NCBI RefSeq assembly: GCF_001649575.2
Contig: NC_051443.1
Span: forward strand, 20,339,083 to 20,403,082
Source: Kryptolebias marmoratus
Taxonomy: Eukaryota > Chordata > Actinopteri > Cyprinodontiformes > Rivulidae
Length of the DNA: 64,000 bases
Direction: 5' to 3'
Below the pieces are notes generated by a model that made no database searches, was not told the origin of the DNA, and worked only from the letters and a program-made list of their open reading frames with translations. The position numbers and the translations under genes are program-made. This document shows positions 49,521-60,199 of the stretch, piece by piece (within the stretch, counting starts at the first letter, position 1; every line of letters begins with the position of its first letter).

Positions 49521-49829
49521 AGGGATGACAAAAACCCCCATGGCCAATTAAACAGTTTGAAGCAGCTGAGCCAGTCACAGTGACTCATGGCAACAATAGA
49601 TGGATTTATTAAGACATACCTCTCCAGGAAATCATTTTATTGTATTCTAATTACCATTGTGTTGAGCAGAACTATTCAAGATAAGCATCAGGCAAATAAA
49701 GGGAGATTTTTACTCTGGGTGTTCAGTGGTGGCAAATGAAATTATATATTATTAGATAAAGGTTTGATATGACCACAGTAATTGAAGGTGTGCTTTGTTT
49801 TACTCTGTCACATTAAAAATGATCAGCTC

Positions 49830-50095
49830 CTGTCACATTTTGGTTTGGTTGGTTACTAGTTTTATTTCTTGTTTGATCTCTTAATTCCTTGTGTTTTCAG
49901 ATCATTTCCAGTATATTCTATTTTTTTCTGCCAATGTTTTCCCTCAGCTGCTCTCTTGCCTTTTCTTACACACCTGTCAGAGATCTGTAATCATCTCATA
50001 CGTTCTCGCTTGCCAATCATACATCCCAGTAGATATAAGCTCTCTGGTTTTGCCCAGTCTTCCTCAGATCTTTCTGTAATGCTTGGTGGTTGGTG
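49830..50095 (+). repeat. Family B dispersed repeat, copy B3 (5' part)
   Basis: Carries GTTTTCAGATCATTTCC, AATGTTTTCCCTCAGCTGC and a later TCTGTAATCATCTC...ATATAAGCTCTC stretch comparable in order with B1. Similarity is partial, so assignment to the same family is tentative. Confidence 0.35.
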
Positions 50096-50151
50096 AGCTC
50101 ACACACCTCCGTGTGTAGGTGTTATCAAGTTTCCAAAGATAACGCCTGAAG

Positions 50152-50492
50152 GCCATCCATCCATTTTCTTTACCCATTTGTTTCTGTTTAGGTTCTTGGG
50201 GAGTTGGTGCTGTCATTGGGCAAAAGGTGCAGGACACCCTGGACAGGTCCCGAGTCCATCACAGTGCTACATAGAGTTAAACAAGACAACTATTCATGCT
50301 CTCACTCACAGCTAGTGACAGTTTAGAGTAGCCTGTTAGCATAGCATGCATGTTTTAAGCTGTGGGAAGAAAAACTAAAGAAAATCCTCACATGCATGGC
50401 GAAACCATGCAAACTTTATGCAGAAAAGCCCCAGGTGGGAAATGAATTTGCAAACTTTAATGCAGTACTAACCAGATGTGCCACCATGCAGC
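50152..50492 (-). mobile_element. SINE-like family C, near-complete copy
   Basis: Read on the minus strand: box A TGGCACATCTGG (at 50472-50483), a degraded box B, TTCTGCATAAAGTTTGCATGG, CCATGCATGTGAGG, GTGATGGACTCGGGACCTG, TCCAGGGTGTCCTGC, GCCCAATGACAGC and a GGATGGATGG 3' end. The box A to tail order is that of a tRNA-derived fish SINE-like repeat. It is about 340 bp and non-coding. The tail corresponds to the 2131-2186 fragment and the head to 24375-24620. Confidence 0.75.
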
Positions 50493-53400
50493 TCAAGCAT
50501 TTGAAGTATTTAAACATAAAGACAATGGAAAAGAAAGCAATGGCACTGAATCAAAGAGATGCTAAATCTCTCATTTAAAGAAACACAAGAGCATAAGGCT
50601 GTAGTTAAAAAAAATTAAAAAAAAATAAAAAAATTGAACCTTTTTCTATGCACTTAAAAGCAGATATGGACAATGTCCATATTGGCCAAATATAAAAATA
50701 AGAAAAAGGTATTTGCATTGTTTTTTAAATAACAAAACAGATGCTTTTGGACTGGTGTGACTTCTGTGGCTGATCTCTTTCACAGTCTGTATTACAACAA
50801 AGGCAGAGACAGAAGAGTACCAAAAACAACACTTTAAAAGCTGAAAAGTTGGGTTTATCCCACAAATATTAGCTACCACAAATGAACATCAAACTATCAT
50901 AAGCTCCCTGGTGTGAATCTGCTGACTGACTGTGTTTCAGCTCAGACAGTTGAGTCTGAGCTCCTCTGACACTCATTGATCCTGCTCCCACTGACTTCCA
51001 CCCTGTAAGCCCCTCTCCCTGCAGAGGGGTATTTTTTTTTTCTTCCTTCCCCTCTGGAGTTCCATCACTGTCAACTGGATACAAAACAAGCTTACTGTAA
51101 ATCAGACGCTGAATCCCACAGGCACTGGGACATTTATCCTGCAACAAACTGAGTTTCTCTGCTTCAAACTGTGCCAGCGACAAGTCGAGCCATTATAATC
51201 TCCCATTAATGTTATTTTTGAACAAATGCATAAAAATCAAGGTCTGATGAGACATGATCACTACCACTCACTCCATATTCTGTAGTATAGTCATGCAACA
51301 CATGTACATTCCTGCAGTACAGTAAATTGCAAGTTTAATCCACTGTAATAACAAATGCATGCTTGTTTTACATTTGTTGTCATATTTGTTCACATGAGGG
51401 GGATAAGTTCTTCCTCAGATCAGCATTTCATGCAATCAGAGAATAAACCCAATTTATTTGTCACTTTGAATGCTAATTTCATCTGCTCAACCAAGCTGTT
51501 ATACAGCTTTTTTATTCCTAATCAATTATGTTTGGAGCTTAAACTCAAGTATGGTAGAGTTTTGCTTAATCCTAAACAAGGAACAATAGCTTAAAACATT
51601 TAATAAAAAGGGAATTTCAATTGTTTTTTCAATGACAAATCACACCAGGATTTTTGTGTCAAAGTTTTGCAATTGTTCTGCAGGAACGACCCTCTAAATG
51701 TAGATTTTAGTGGGTCTTCTTTAATTCTGTGAGAATTTCTGTTTGTCCAGCAATAATACACATAATGTGTGGCAACTTCTCATAGACTCAAGTTGTTTGT
51801 TTGTTTATTTTTTTAGTGTTAATATGCAATTTCAGCATTTAATTTTCAACTAAAAAGTATTTTTTTCTTGAATTGTCTATGCTAATCATATATTTTAAAA
51901 AAATAATTCTTAACTGAATGAAAAACAAGAAAACTGTGTGTGCATTTAAACAAAACCTGTTACAATGCTGCTGAAATGATTCTGTGGACCACCTAAAGGC
52001 TTTGAACAACTTGCCAATCAATCACGGTGAATATTCACATATGAAAATCTTGTGGGATGTAGTGATGTTTATTAATGTACAAACAGTTGTAAGCCTAAGT
52101 GACCAAAGGAAAAAAATCCAAACTTTATTGCTTTGAGGCATGACACATCTGATTTCCTAAATAAAAAGAAATTATAAAAAAAGAAAAAAGAAAACTCACT
52201 GGCGGAAAAGAAAGTAGTGAGTTTTTGATGTGCATTGGGTAGATTGCTTATTTTTCTTCTGATTACTAAGCTAATTTCCAAAACACCCAAAACTGCATTC
52301 AGTATTTTGTCTGAATGACTTGAAGTTCTATGACCAGCAATTTTAATTTCCCATTTCAATTTTTGTCTTTAATGTTTCCTTTCCTATATAACAGTGTGGC
52401 TTCACTCCAAGATGTGAAACCAGAGCTCAGACAAACCAAAAATGGATTCCAATTATTAAATGGATATGATAAAAGCCCACTTAAACAACTAATCTTACCT
52501 TGTATATATCAGACAGTTACAATATCTTAACTGAAAGTTAAATAGCCAGAAGCAATCTATGGTAAATCAAATACATTACAAGAAATGAACATAAATGTAA
52601 AAAGAGTAATCCACTGTTATAATTTGCCAGGTGTTATATTCAATGGAACTGTCTGTAGGAAAGGTTCACTTTATATCTTCAAAACTGCAGGCTTCCATTC
52701 TCTTGGCTCTGTTGAAACAAATGACTTTTCGTTCATGATACGTGGGAGATGTGATAGAATGCAGATACAGTGATTGAACTTGGAAATAAAAAAATGGTTC
52801 AATTTCAGCAACATTAACATCCAACCTTCTAAAAAAGACCAAAAGTGAAGAAAAATACAAGAATTTTAAGCCAAGTTCCAGCTTTAAAAATACATTAGCC
52901 CTGGAAAGAAAAAGTCTATCAAAAATGTCTTAAATTGTCAATAATTTAAATAACTAATTTAATCTACTTCTCCTGGTGAGAGCACTTTTTTGTTTTTTTG
53001 TTTATTGTGTTTTTCTTGCAAACAGACTAAACCCAAATACAGATCTGTGAAAAAAGATTCTGGTTGGAGAGAACTGTTGGTTTAAGTTGGTGTCATTAAA
53101 GGGTTAGTTCAACGTAGCTAACGGTTGTCAGTGTCTTACCTGCAGTAAAGTGCAGTCACAGCAATCTCAATTTGGAAAATTAAGAAAAAGTCTGAGGAAA
53201 GGCAGACTAACCGCTACTTACAGAATGCTTTTACAATTGAATTTTTGCTGAGTGAAACATGTTAAGCAGTACAAGATAAGAAAAGTCTGTCTTGTACTGC
53301 TCTCACAAATGCAGAAATCCTAACTGTAATGCAAAAAAAACCATGGTGTTTTGCATAAGATTGCTACTGGGTGTACCATAGCGATGCTACTGCCATCTAG

Positions 53401-56400
53401 CCTGAAAGCCATTGGACACCCATTACTTCAATAGCTGAACTTCTCTTTGCACCAAAATCATGTGGCAAAGTCTATGACATGGAACTATACAAAGAGGATT
53501 ACCTCCTTGTTGCATTCAGGACTGGTGCCGTTTCCATGTATTTATGTCTGTTTTCTCCTCTACAGCCTTTCATACCACAGGTGACATATTCAGAAAAACA
53601 CTCCATAATACATCTCTGATCACTATTTATTAAGTACTGAATAGCAGTCAGAGATGCAACATTGGAGTGTTTTTTCTGGTTTGACTTTGGTTTGGGAAAT
53701 CCATGGATGATGGAAAATTATTTAATTATGTGTTTGTTGAGTTTTTGACTGCTCCTGCATTTTTCCAGCATCTTGTACAAACCCATATCTTTCCAAATGA
53801 TACAGATTAATCTTTCCACTTGAAAGTTCACTTGATAAATAATCTTGTGTAATCTCCAATAAAACCAACCAGGTGATCCAGTGGGACTGGATGCCTTGTA
53901 TTTACCCAACATTAACATTTCAGAAACTAACAAATGCTTAATATGTATAAACAGTTAGCAACCTGTTCATGTTAGCCTACAAGAAATGTCTTTGTTGATG
54001 TGCACACATATTCTGATCATTGTATGCACTGGTAAGCAAGCAAACACATGAGTGTGAGCTTACTCCTTTTATAGAGGCCATCCTCACACAGACCAAGACA
54101 TTGGCCATTTGTTAGAGACTTTCTTTCTCCAACAATGATGAAACCTGGACAGGATTGTGAGTTTCCTTTTGTTGTTGATTTTTAGTAAACTGGATTGGAT
54201 TGACAATTTCAATGAGAAGAAAGTGAAATCTAAGCCATGTCAGTCTCTGTTGCTGTAAATTACTCGACACTCTAAAACTGTGATGATTCCATGGTCTTGT
54301 GTTTGCGTTTTTGTATGTTGCTTGGAGTGAAGTAAATAAAAACAGAATTAATTAAGGTTTTACATGTTAAAGTTGTGTACAATATAATCTTGGTAATTGT
54401 AAGAAAATTTGTATTTGTTTAAGAACTACAACCAATCAGAAGTACTTTTTGTGAACATCTGTTAAAAGATCAAAAACAGAAAACTGCTCGTAAAACTCTG
54501 CACTCAAAGTCTCTATTTTCTCTGATACTCTGTGGTATAATTTCCAGTCTTTATATCTCAAACTGACTGCAGGGTGAGAACTCATTCACAAGTCAAATGG
54601 TCTAATCAGAGGGCAGGTGGTTTCATTTCCTTCAACCCTGCAGCGGGTCTCACAAATGAAGTAAAACTTTTTAAGATACATTTAGAGAACTTTAGAATGA
54701 GAATAAATTACCTGAACCTGAACATACTCAGGACCTTAAACAGTTGACTTTTGTTTCCACAGTTTTGTAAAATTTAAATTAGGAGTGCTTAAGACATTTA
54801 GTCGTCATCAAAATCTACTTTACTTTTAGGACCTGCTGAGAACCTGAAGGCGACAGAATCATCTGCCCTGCAATTGGACAGTTCAATGTTTAACTTATTC
54901 TTTTCTTTTTTCTTTGTACAAATGAACACTTTTCTGTGCTCAAAATTTAACTCACACATGCACAAACTTGATTTTTTCAATCAGTTTTAGTCATGTTTAT
55001 GTAACTTTAAATTAAAAACCTTTGAAACTTATTATTGAATTTGAAATTTAAATGGAAAATTTAAAACTTTTCTGTAGGATACAAGGTATGCATTTGTTTA
55101 AGGAATGCTAGGCTTTCAATAACTGAAGTATTTACAGAAAATCAAAGTGCCTGAATGTGTTATTCATTTTCGTAAAAATCTTCTTTGTAATAAGTGCAGC
55201 ATTTTGAAATCATAAAAGCAAGACTATTTGTGTCCGATACATGTAAACAAGTACTTACAGGCGAGAATCAACATTTTCCTAGTGGGGAACAAAACTAAAG
55301 TAACATCAGTGGCAATAAAACCACTTCAAGTAGATTAAATGTTCACCCTGTTTATTTGGGTTTCAGAAAAATGAAAATAAATTCCCAGACAGGGGCAGTG
55401 GGAGAGGATCGGCACATTAACAAATGATAAAATTTATTTTAGCTGAAAGACCGAGGATGCTTTTTACCCCAGATGCAACTTAATAGGTCAGGGAGGGCAC
55501 AGTAAACAAACACATAAACCTGGTCTTAAATACTAAGTAGAAAAAGTTAGCAAAGAAAATGCATATAAACTCTAAAATATCAAACAACCACAGCAATGCT
55601 GAAAGGTGTTTGAAATAAATTTTAAAAGAACAGAATTATTTTATTTTATTTTATTACAACCTTAATTGTAATTATGATTTTAATTTAGATATGTAGTGTC
55701 GGTCCTTTGTTATCAACAAACTGAGCTCATGAGTAATTACCAGACAATTAGCTTCTTAAATTAGTCTATGAAGGTCCCAATGCAGAACTCTAAGGCTGAT
55801 TGTGATTATGCTCAACTATTTCACATGGTATAGAGAATTTTGTCAAAAAAAAAGTCCTTGCCTTCGCTCAGTCTTTTGTGATAAATCATCATTACATGCA
55901 GAGATTGGAAAAAGAAGTAATCCCCAGAGGAGCATACAGTATATTCTTCTTCAACACATCAGGTGTGAATAATAGATAATGACCTTTTCCAGACACTTGA
56001 ACTGAATAGCGGGTGTCTGACTTTAACAACTTTAATAATAATGTGGTTTCAAATTCATGGGACATTAGTCTTTTGAAAAGACCTTTCAAGAAAGAAAACT
56101 ATTTTATTACGTCAGTTCAGAGGAAAATGTTTTTTTCAGAACACAGCCATGCTGAAATACTTTAAGAGCAGTTTATTAATATTAACAGCCATTGACAGTT
56201 CTGTAAAAGACTTAATCTATTTGTTTGGTTGTATATTTTGGTTTTCTATGTAAGCCTGCACCTGAACAATATCTTCTGTCTTTTGAGTAAACTTTTAATG
56301 TAGATCATTTTCACTTTTTACATATTTTGACACATTTTACACTACAGTTTAGTTTTTATCATGATCCTCTTTCTATTTAACTACATTTTGACAAAATGCA

Positions 56401-56862
56401 AAGTTGCTGTGCATCATTATCGATCTTCTCAAAAGTCATGATTCCGTGGTCACCCAAACTTTTTGTCAGCACTATATCACATTTTTGATTCAAAAAGCTG
56501 GCTTACCTTTTCACATTTTGACTGTTGCGTCTCTGCTGTTACCTCACTTTATGCACAACAGCCCAGTAGTGGACTGATTTCATCCCCCCATCATACTTTG
56601 ACCCATTCAGAAACTGCACAGAGACGGCTTGTGTCAAGTGTTTTGTGAAAGTACCTTTGGCATGCAAGGTGACGGGTGATATGCATTCCTTCAATTAATT
56701 CTCAGCTTTTTGTTCTTTTTTTGTGCCAAAAAACAGCTTGAAACAAATTAAATTTGATCAGTGAGAAAATATACACATAAGGGTAGAGAAGTCATTGGGC
56801 TATGGCCAAATATTTTCAGTTTTTTTTTTTGTTTTGTTTTTTTAAGAACATTTTTTACATCA
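50493..56862. other. AT-rich non-coding stretch
   Basis: About 6.4 kb. It holds a (TTTTA)n run at 55635-55656, a GC-richer patch at 50,890-51,180 with a 104-codon minus-strand frame lacking an ATG, and a short minus-strand segment (53137-53188) between good splice signals. No transposon or gene could be established. Confidence 0.45.
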
Positions 56863-57150
56863 TGTTAGGAACTTTCACAGAGGTATTTAAAGACCAAGCA
56901 ATCGCTGGGATAGGTGACGTTCTTAACTTTTCCCAGACCAAATACCCAGGTGTCGATGTCACGCCGAGAGGGTAGAACTGTCCTGGAGATGTGCTTTGCG
57001 AAGCACAACACTCTCTGCAGAGCTTTGTGGTCTTGGTCAGAATAGTTACTGAGTCACTCTGCAATGTACTCAGTTTGCTCTCTATAGAAAGTTTTCATGG
57101 TCTCTGGGGAGGACCTTGAATCGTTTCAGCTGTCTCAGGCCAGTGACATT
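56863..57150 (-). pseudogene. LINE reverse-transcriptase C-terminal remnant (L2/CR1/Rex1 type)
   Basis: On the minus strand, 57046 to 56863 translates without a stop as NYSDQDHKALQRV, then LCFAKHISRTVLPSRRDI, then KVKNVTYPSDCLVF, ending at TAA. This matches the C-terminal part of non-LTR reverse transcriptases of the L2/CR1/Rex1 group, where a YGN-DRKALQRV block precedes a LPS-DIYT block and an HPSH-LF block. Upstream, LRQLKRFKV and an FYRA-like FL-RAN block lie in other frames with internal stops, so the copy is broken by frameshifts and stops. No 5' part or 3' tail is preserved. It is a dead fragment with no function inferred. Confidence 0.7.
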
Positions 57151-59590
57151 TTACAACTCCTGGGTGATGCTTTAAAAGTTTTCAATTTTACAACTGCATG
57201 GTTTCAAATGGATAGCTCACACTGCATTTGGAGGTCTGCAGTGTTAAAGAATTAATCACAGCATTTTCATGAAGAGTGAAGATCAAGTCTCTCTACTAGT
57301 GAGTGTCTTACATTAGTGGAATGCATGAAAAATTCAAGAACTCCACCACTCTCCCCACTGGAACCTTGGCATTTTGTTGGCAACTTCATGCTATCGAATG
57401 CAAGATAAGAGTGAGGTCTCTATGGTTTTGTTAGTTTATTTTCTCTGTGAATGAAGTACTGATATAACATTCTGTTAATGTGTGAAAATGTCAATCATAA
57501 CAGGAGTACTGATATAGACTTTCATTGAGTCTTTATCTGGTGATAATGAAAGGCTTTACACCGAGCAACAATCAGTTTGCCCTTTTAACTTCAGACTTGC
57601 CTGGGCTCCCAAATGGTTTCTCAGCAATTAAGCTTTTCCATATGATTTCTGTCCCTTGGGAGGAATGTGTTGACCGTAGTTCATTTCAGTTTCAGTTCAG
57701 TTTATGTCATCATATTTAGCTGAAGGAGATGTATACGCTTTGAAAGGGTGATGACCCACCCAGTGTGCACCATGGCCTCTTATCCTTTGCAGCTGGAAAT
57801 GGCAATATTACAGCAACTCTTGATTCCAATGGTATAAAATGTAGAATGAATAATTGGTGCACTATGACAACCATAGTTTTACTCCTACAGTAAATGTTAT
57901 TTCAATTATGTAAGTTAATAGTTCTGTGGGCAATAATAAAGTCCGTGGAAAGTTTCAGGTTTTCCTCTACATCCCCTTCTTTAGTGTTAAGGTGTCATAT
58001 TGAACTCATTCCCATTTTACCCTTTGTCCTGTACTACTCTGTACTGTCCTTTGTTATGTGTGTGTTCAATGTAAGTAAGTAGGTCAAGAAAGTCAAATTG
58101 TTCAAGGACACATTTCAAATGGAGTTTAACAAGGAGTGTTATCAACATTTTTTTATTGTTTTGTTTTGTCTTTTTTTTGAACTTTTTTTGTTTGTTTTGC
58201 TACAGACAACCTGTTGGACACACAAGATCACAAACAAGGACAGCATATTGGCAGAATGCTGTTGTATCTGTATTTGTAAATGAATGTGCAACAACTGATT
58301 ACTATTGGCTTTTTAAATGGTGTGATTCATTTTAGAGGAACATTTCAACCAACAACCCATGCGATTTAGATTAAGGATCAATGGGTCACTTAAAATTGAA
58401 GAGCAGGGTTAACAAATGAGATTGGGTCTTGCTGTGTATATTTCAGCCTGCAAACAGGATGGTCATCAATCATTGACTTTGTGAGACTTAGAACACCCCT
58501 TAATCACTCACTCAGGAAGTTAAAACATAATACAAGGTAATAAATAATACTTTTATTTTTATGGTTGGATATATTTGAGTATATTTGCATTTGTTTTTTT
58601 AATACTGTTAATATTATATTTGCCTAAGTGATATTGTTTTCCATTTAACCTTTGACTGTTCTAGTTTTACCATCCAAAAGCCTTTGCATTTTTTTACTCA
58701 CTTGTCTGTTTTTTGCGTGTATCATTATCTTCATTATCTTTCATGTAGTATTTTCTTCCTTGATGCTAAACTGGCATCACTCAAAAAAAAACCTAAAATG
58801 ACAGCAAATTTAATAAATAAATATAGCTAAAAATAAATGATTTTGCCACAGTGCAGATTTTAGCATTTACTGTCTCAAGTATACATACATAAGACAAGAT
58901 TTGTGTCCATTTTGCATTATATTCCAAGGGATTAAAGGAAAATGAAACACTGGACTATTTACCACAAGTACTGATGAGACATTTCAGTGGTCTACAAGGA
59001 AGACCATGACAGATCCCAATAAATCAAAGCAGATTGCCCTTCCTCCAAAAAAACATTTTACACATTTTTGCTTCTTTTGTATGCAGGTAACACTAGGAGC
59101 TGCCCTTGTGTCTACAGACATGTCTTCGGGGTGGAATCACTCAAAGAGATAAAAGTCAAAGACATTGGTCACATTTTTCTGTTAGACAAAACATGTGTGT
59201 GTGGAGGGAGGGTGCCCCACACATGAAAAAAGAAAAGACTTCCTTCATCTCCATATCTTGTCCCTGATGGTCCATTCCTGTCAGAAAGACACTGACAAAC
59301 GGTTTCTCCGGGATATTTTCTTGCACTGACAAAGAAGAGAGCTCATAAAAATCCTGGCATGAAATTGCACCCATTTATATTTGAATGTCTTTCATCCTGC
59401 TTTCTGATAACCAGTTGACTGCAAGGATAATGATGCAGACATTAACACAATAAATTTAATTTACTTATCTGATTTAAAGATCAAATAGCACCAGAGGACT
59501 GAAGTTTCTGAAATAGAGAAAAATAGTTGCTTTCTTGTTCATTCCTGTGTTCTCAACTTGTCACTGGCCACACCATTAGGCAAATAAAGA
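57151..59590. other. AT-rich non-coding stretch
   Basis: No recognised gene or transposon. T-rich runs occur near 58149-58195. Confidence 0.45.
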
Positions 59591-59619
59591 GTTTATTTAT
59601 TTATTTGTTTATTTATTTT
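59591..59619. repeat. (TTTA)n microsatellite
   Basis: Seven tetranucleotide units with one GTTT variant, directly beside the 3' end of family A copy A9. Confidence 0.93.
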
Positions 59620-59634
59620 ACTAGTCTATGCTGC

Positions 59635-59740
59635 TTTTTTATGCTGGCGAAGGTGGCGCAATAATGTGTTTGTTTGTCTGTACTGTTAGAAAAATATCTT
59701 GTGAATCATTGAATCAATCTTATGAATATTGGTTTTTCTA
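59635..59740 (-). repeat. Family A dispersed repeat, copy A9 (3' end only)
   Basis: The reverse complement shows a diverged form of CCAGTGGTTCATGAGATATTTT, then CTAACAG...ACAAACAAACACATTATTGC and the GCCACCTTCGCCAGC terminus. It is the only copy on the minus strand. Confidence 0.55.
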
Positions 59741-60094
59741 ACTGTATTATTTGTTATCCTTGCTGTGTTATCTTTATTATTTTTCTCTCTTTTTCCCCCT
59801 TTTACCTCCATCACTATCATTTTTCTGGAAAAGCCAGATAGGAGGAAAACACAGGATAAAATGATGGATTTAACAAAGAGTATTGCTCTATCCCATCAGC
59901 ATTATATTCTGCCTCTCTGGTAGCTCTGAGCAGATGGTACTTCTATTGCCTCTGGGTCCAGACAGAGCCTGGGGACTGTGGCTCCACACAAGCACCATTA
60001 TATCCTCCTTCAGTTCTCCGCTCATCTTCTTATCCCTTCTTCTCTCTTTTCACCCCTTCCCTCTTACACGTCTTTCCCAGCCCAGGTGGTGAAC

Positions 60095-60199
60095 TCTGAA
60101 ATCATATCCTCATTATTGGTCCATCTATATGATGCCCTGCAGCCTCCCAGGCCAACCCACGGAGGTGATCATTCCTCACAAACCAATGGTTTGGGGTGA
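60095..60199 (+). CDS. Candidate terminal or internal exon after a strong polypyrimidine tract
   Basis: A long pyrimidine tract (about 60018-60082) ends in CCCAGCCCAG. Only one frame is open after it: VVNSEIISSLLVHLYDAL, then QPPRPTHGGDHSSQTNGLG and TGA (60197-60199). A possible donor (GGG/GTGAAC) overlaps the stop, so the segment could be an internal exon. The frame continues open upstream for about 50 more codons through the pyrimidine tract, giving about 88 codons. The region looks GC-richer than its flanks. I do not recognise the product, and composition could explain the open frame. Confidence 0.25.
   Translation, partial: SEIISSLLVHLYDALQPPRPTHGGDHSSQTNGLG

Noticed and set aside
50869..51183. 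104-codon minus-strand frame with MSLAQFEAEKLSLLQDK-like start and a GTAAGC donor-like site
   Set aside because: It begins at a TTG and not an ATG, an in-frame TAA lies just upstream with no acceptor between, and the remainder crosses a poly-A/poly-K stretch. Interesting texture but not supportable.
56430..56480. Tc1/mariner terminal repeat (CCAAACTTTTTGTCAGCACT)
   Set aside because: Resembles a Tc1-type end slightly, but no partner inverted repeat or TA-bounded unit was found.
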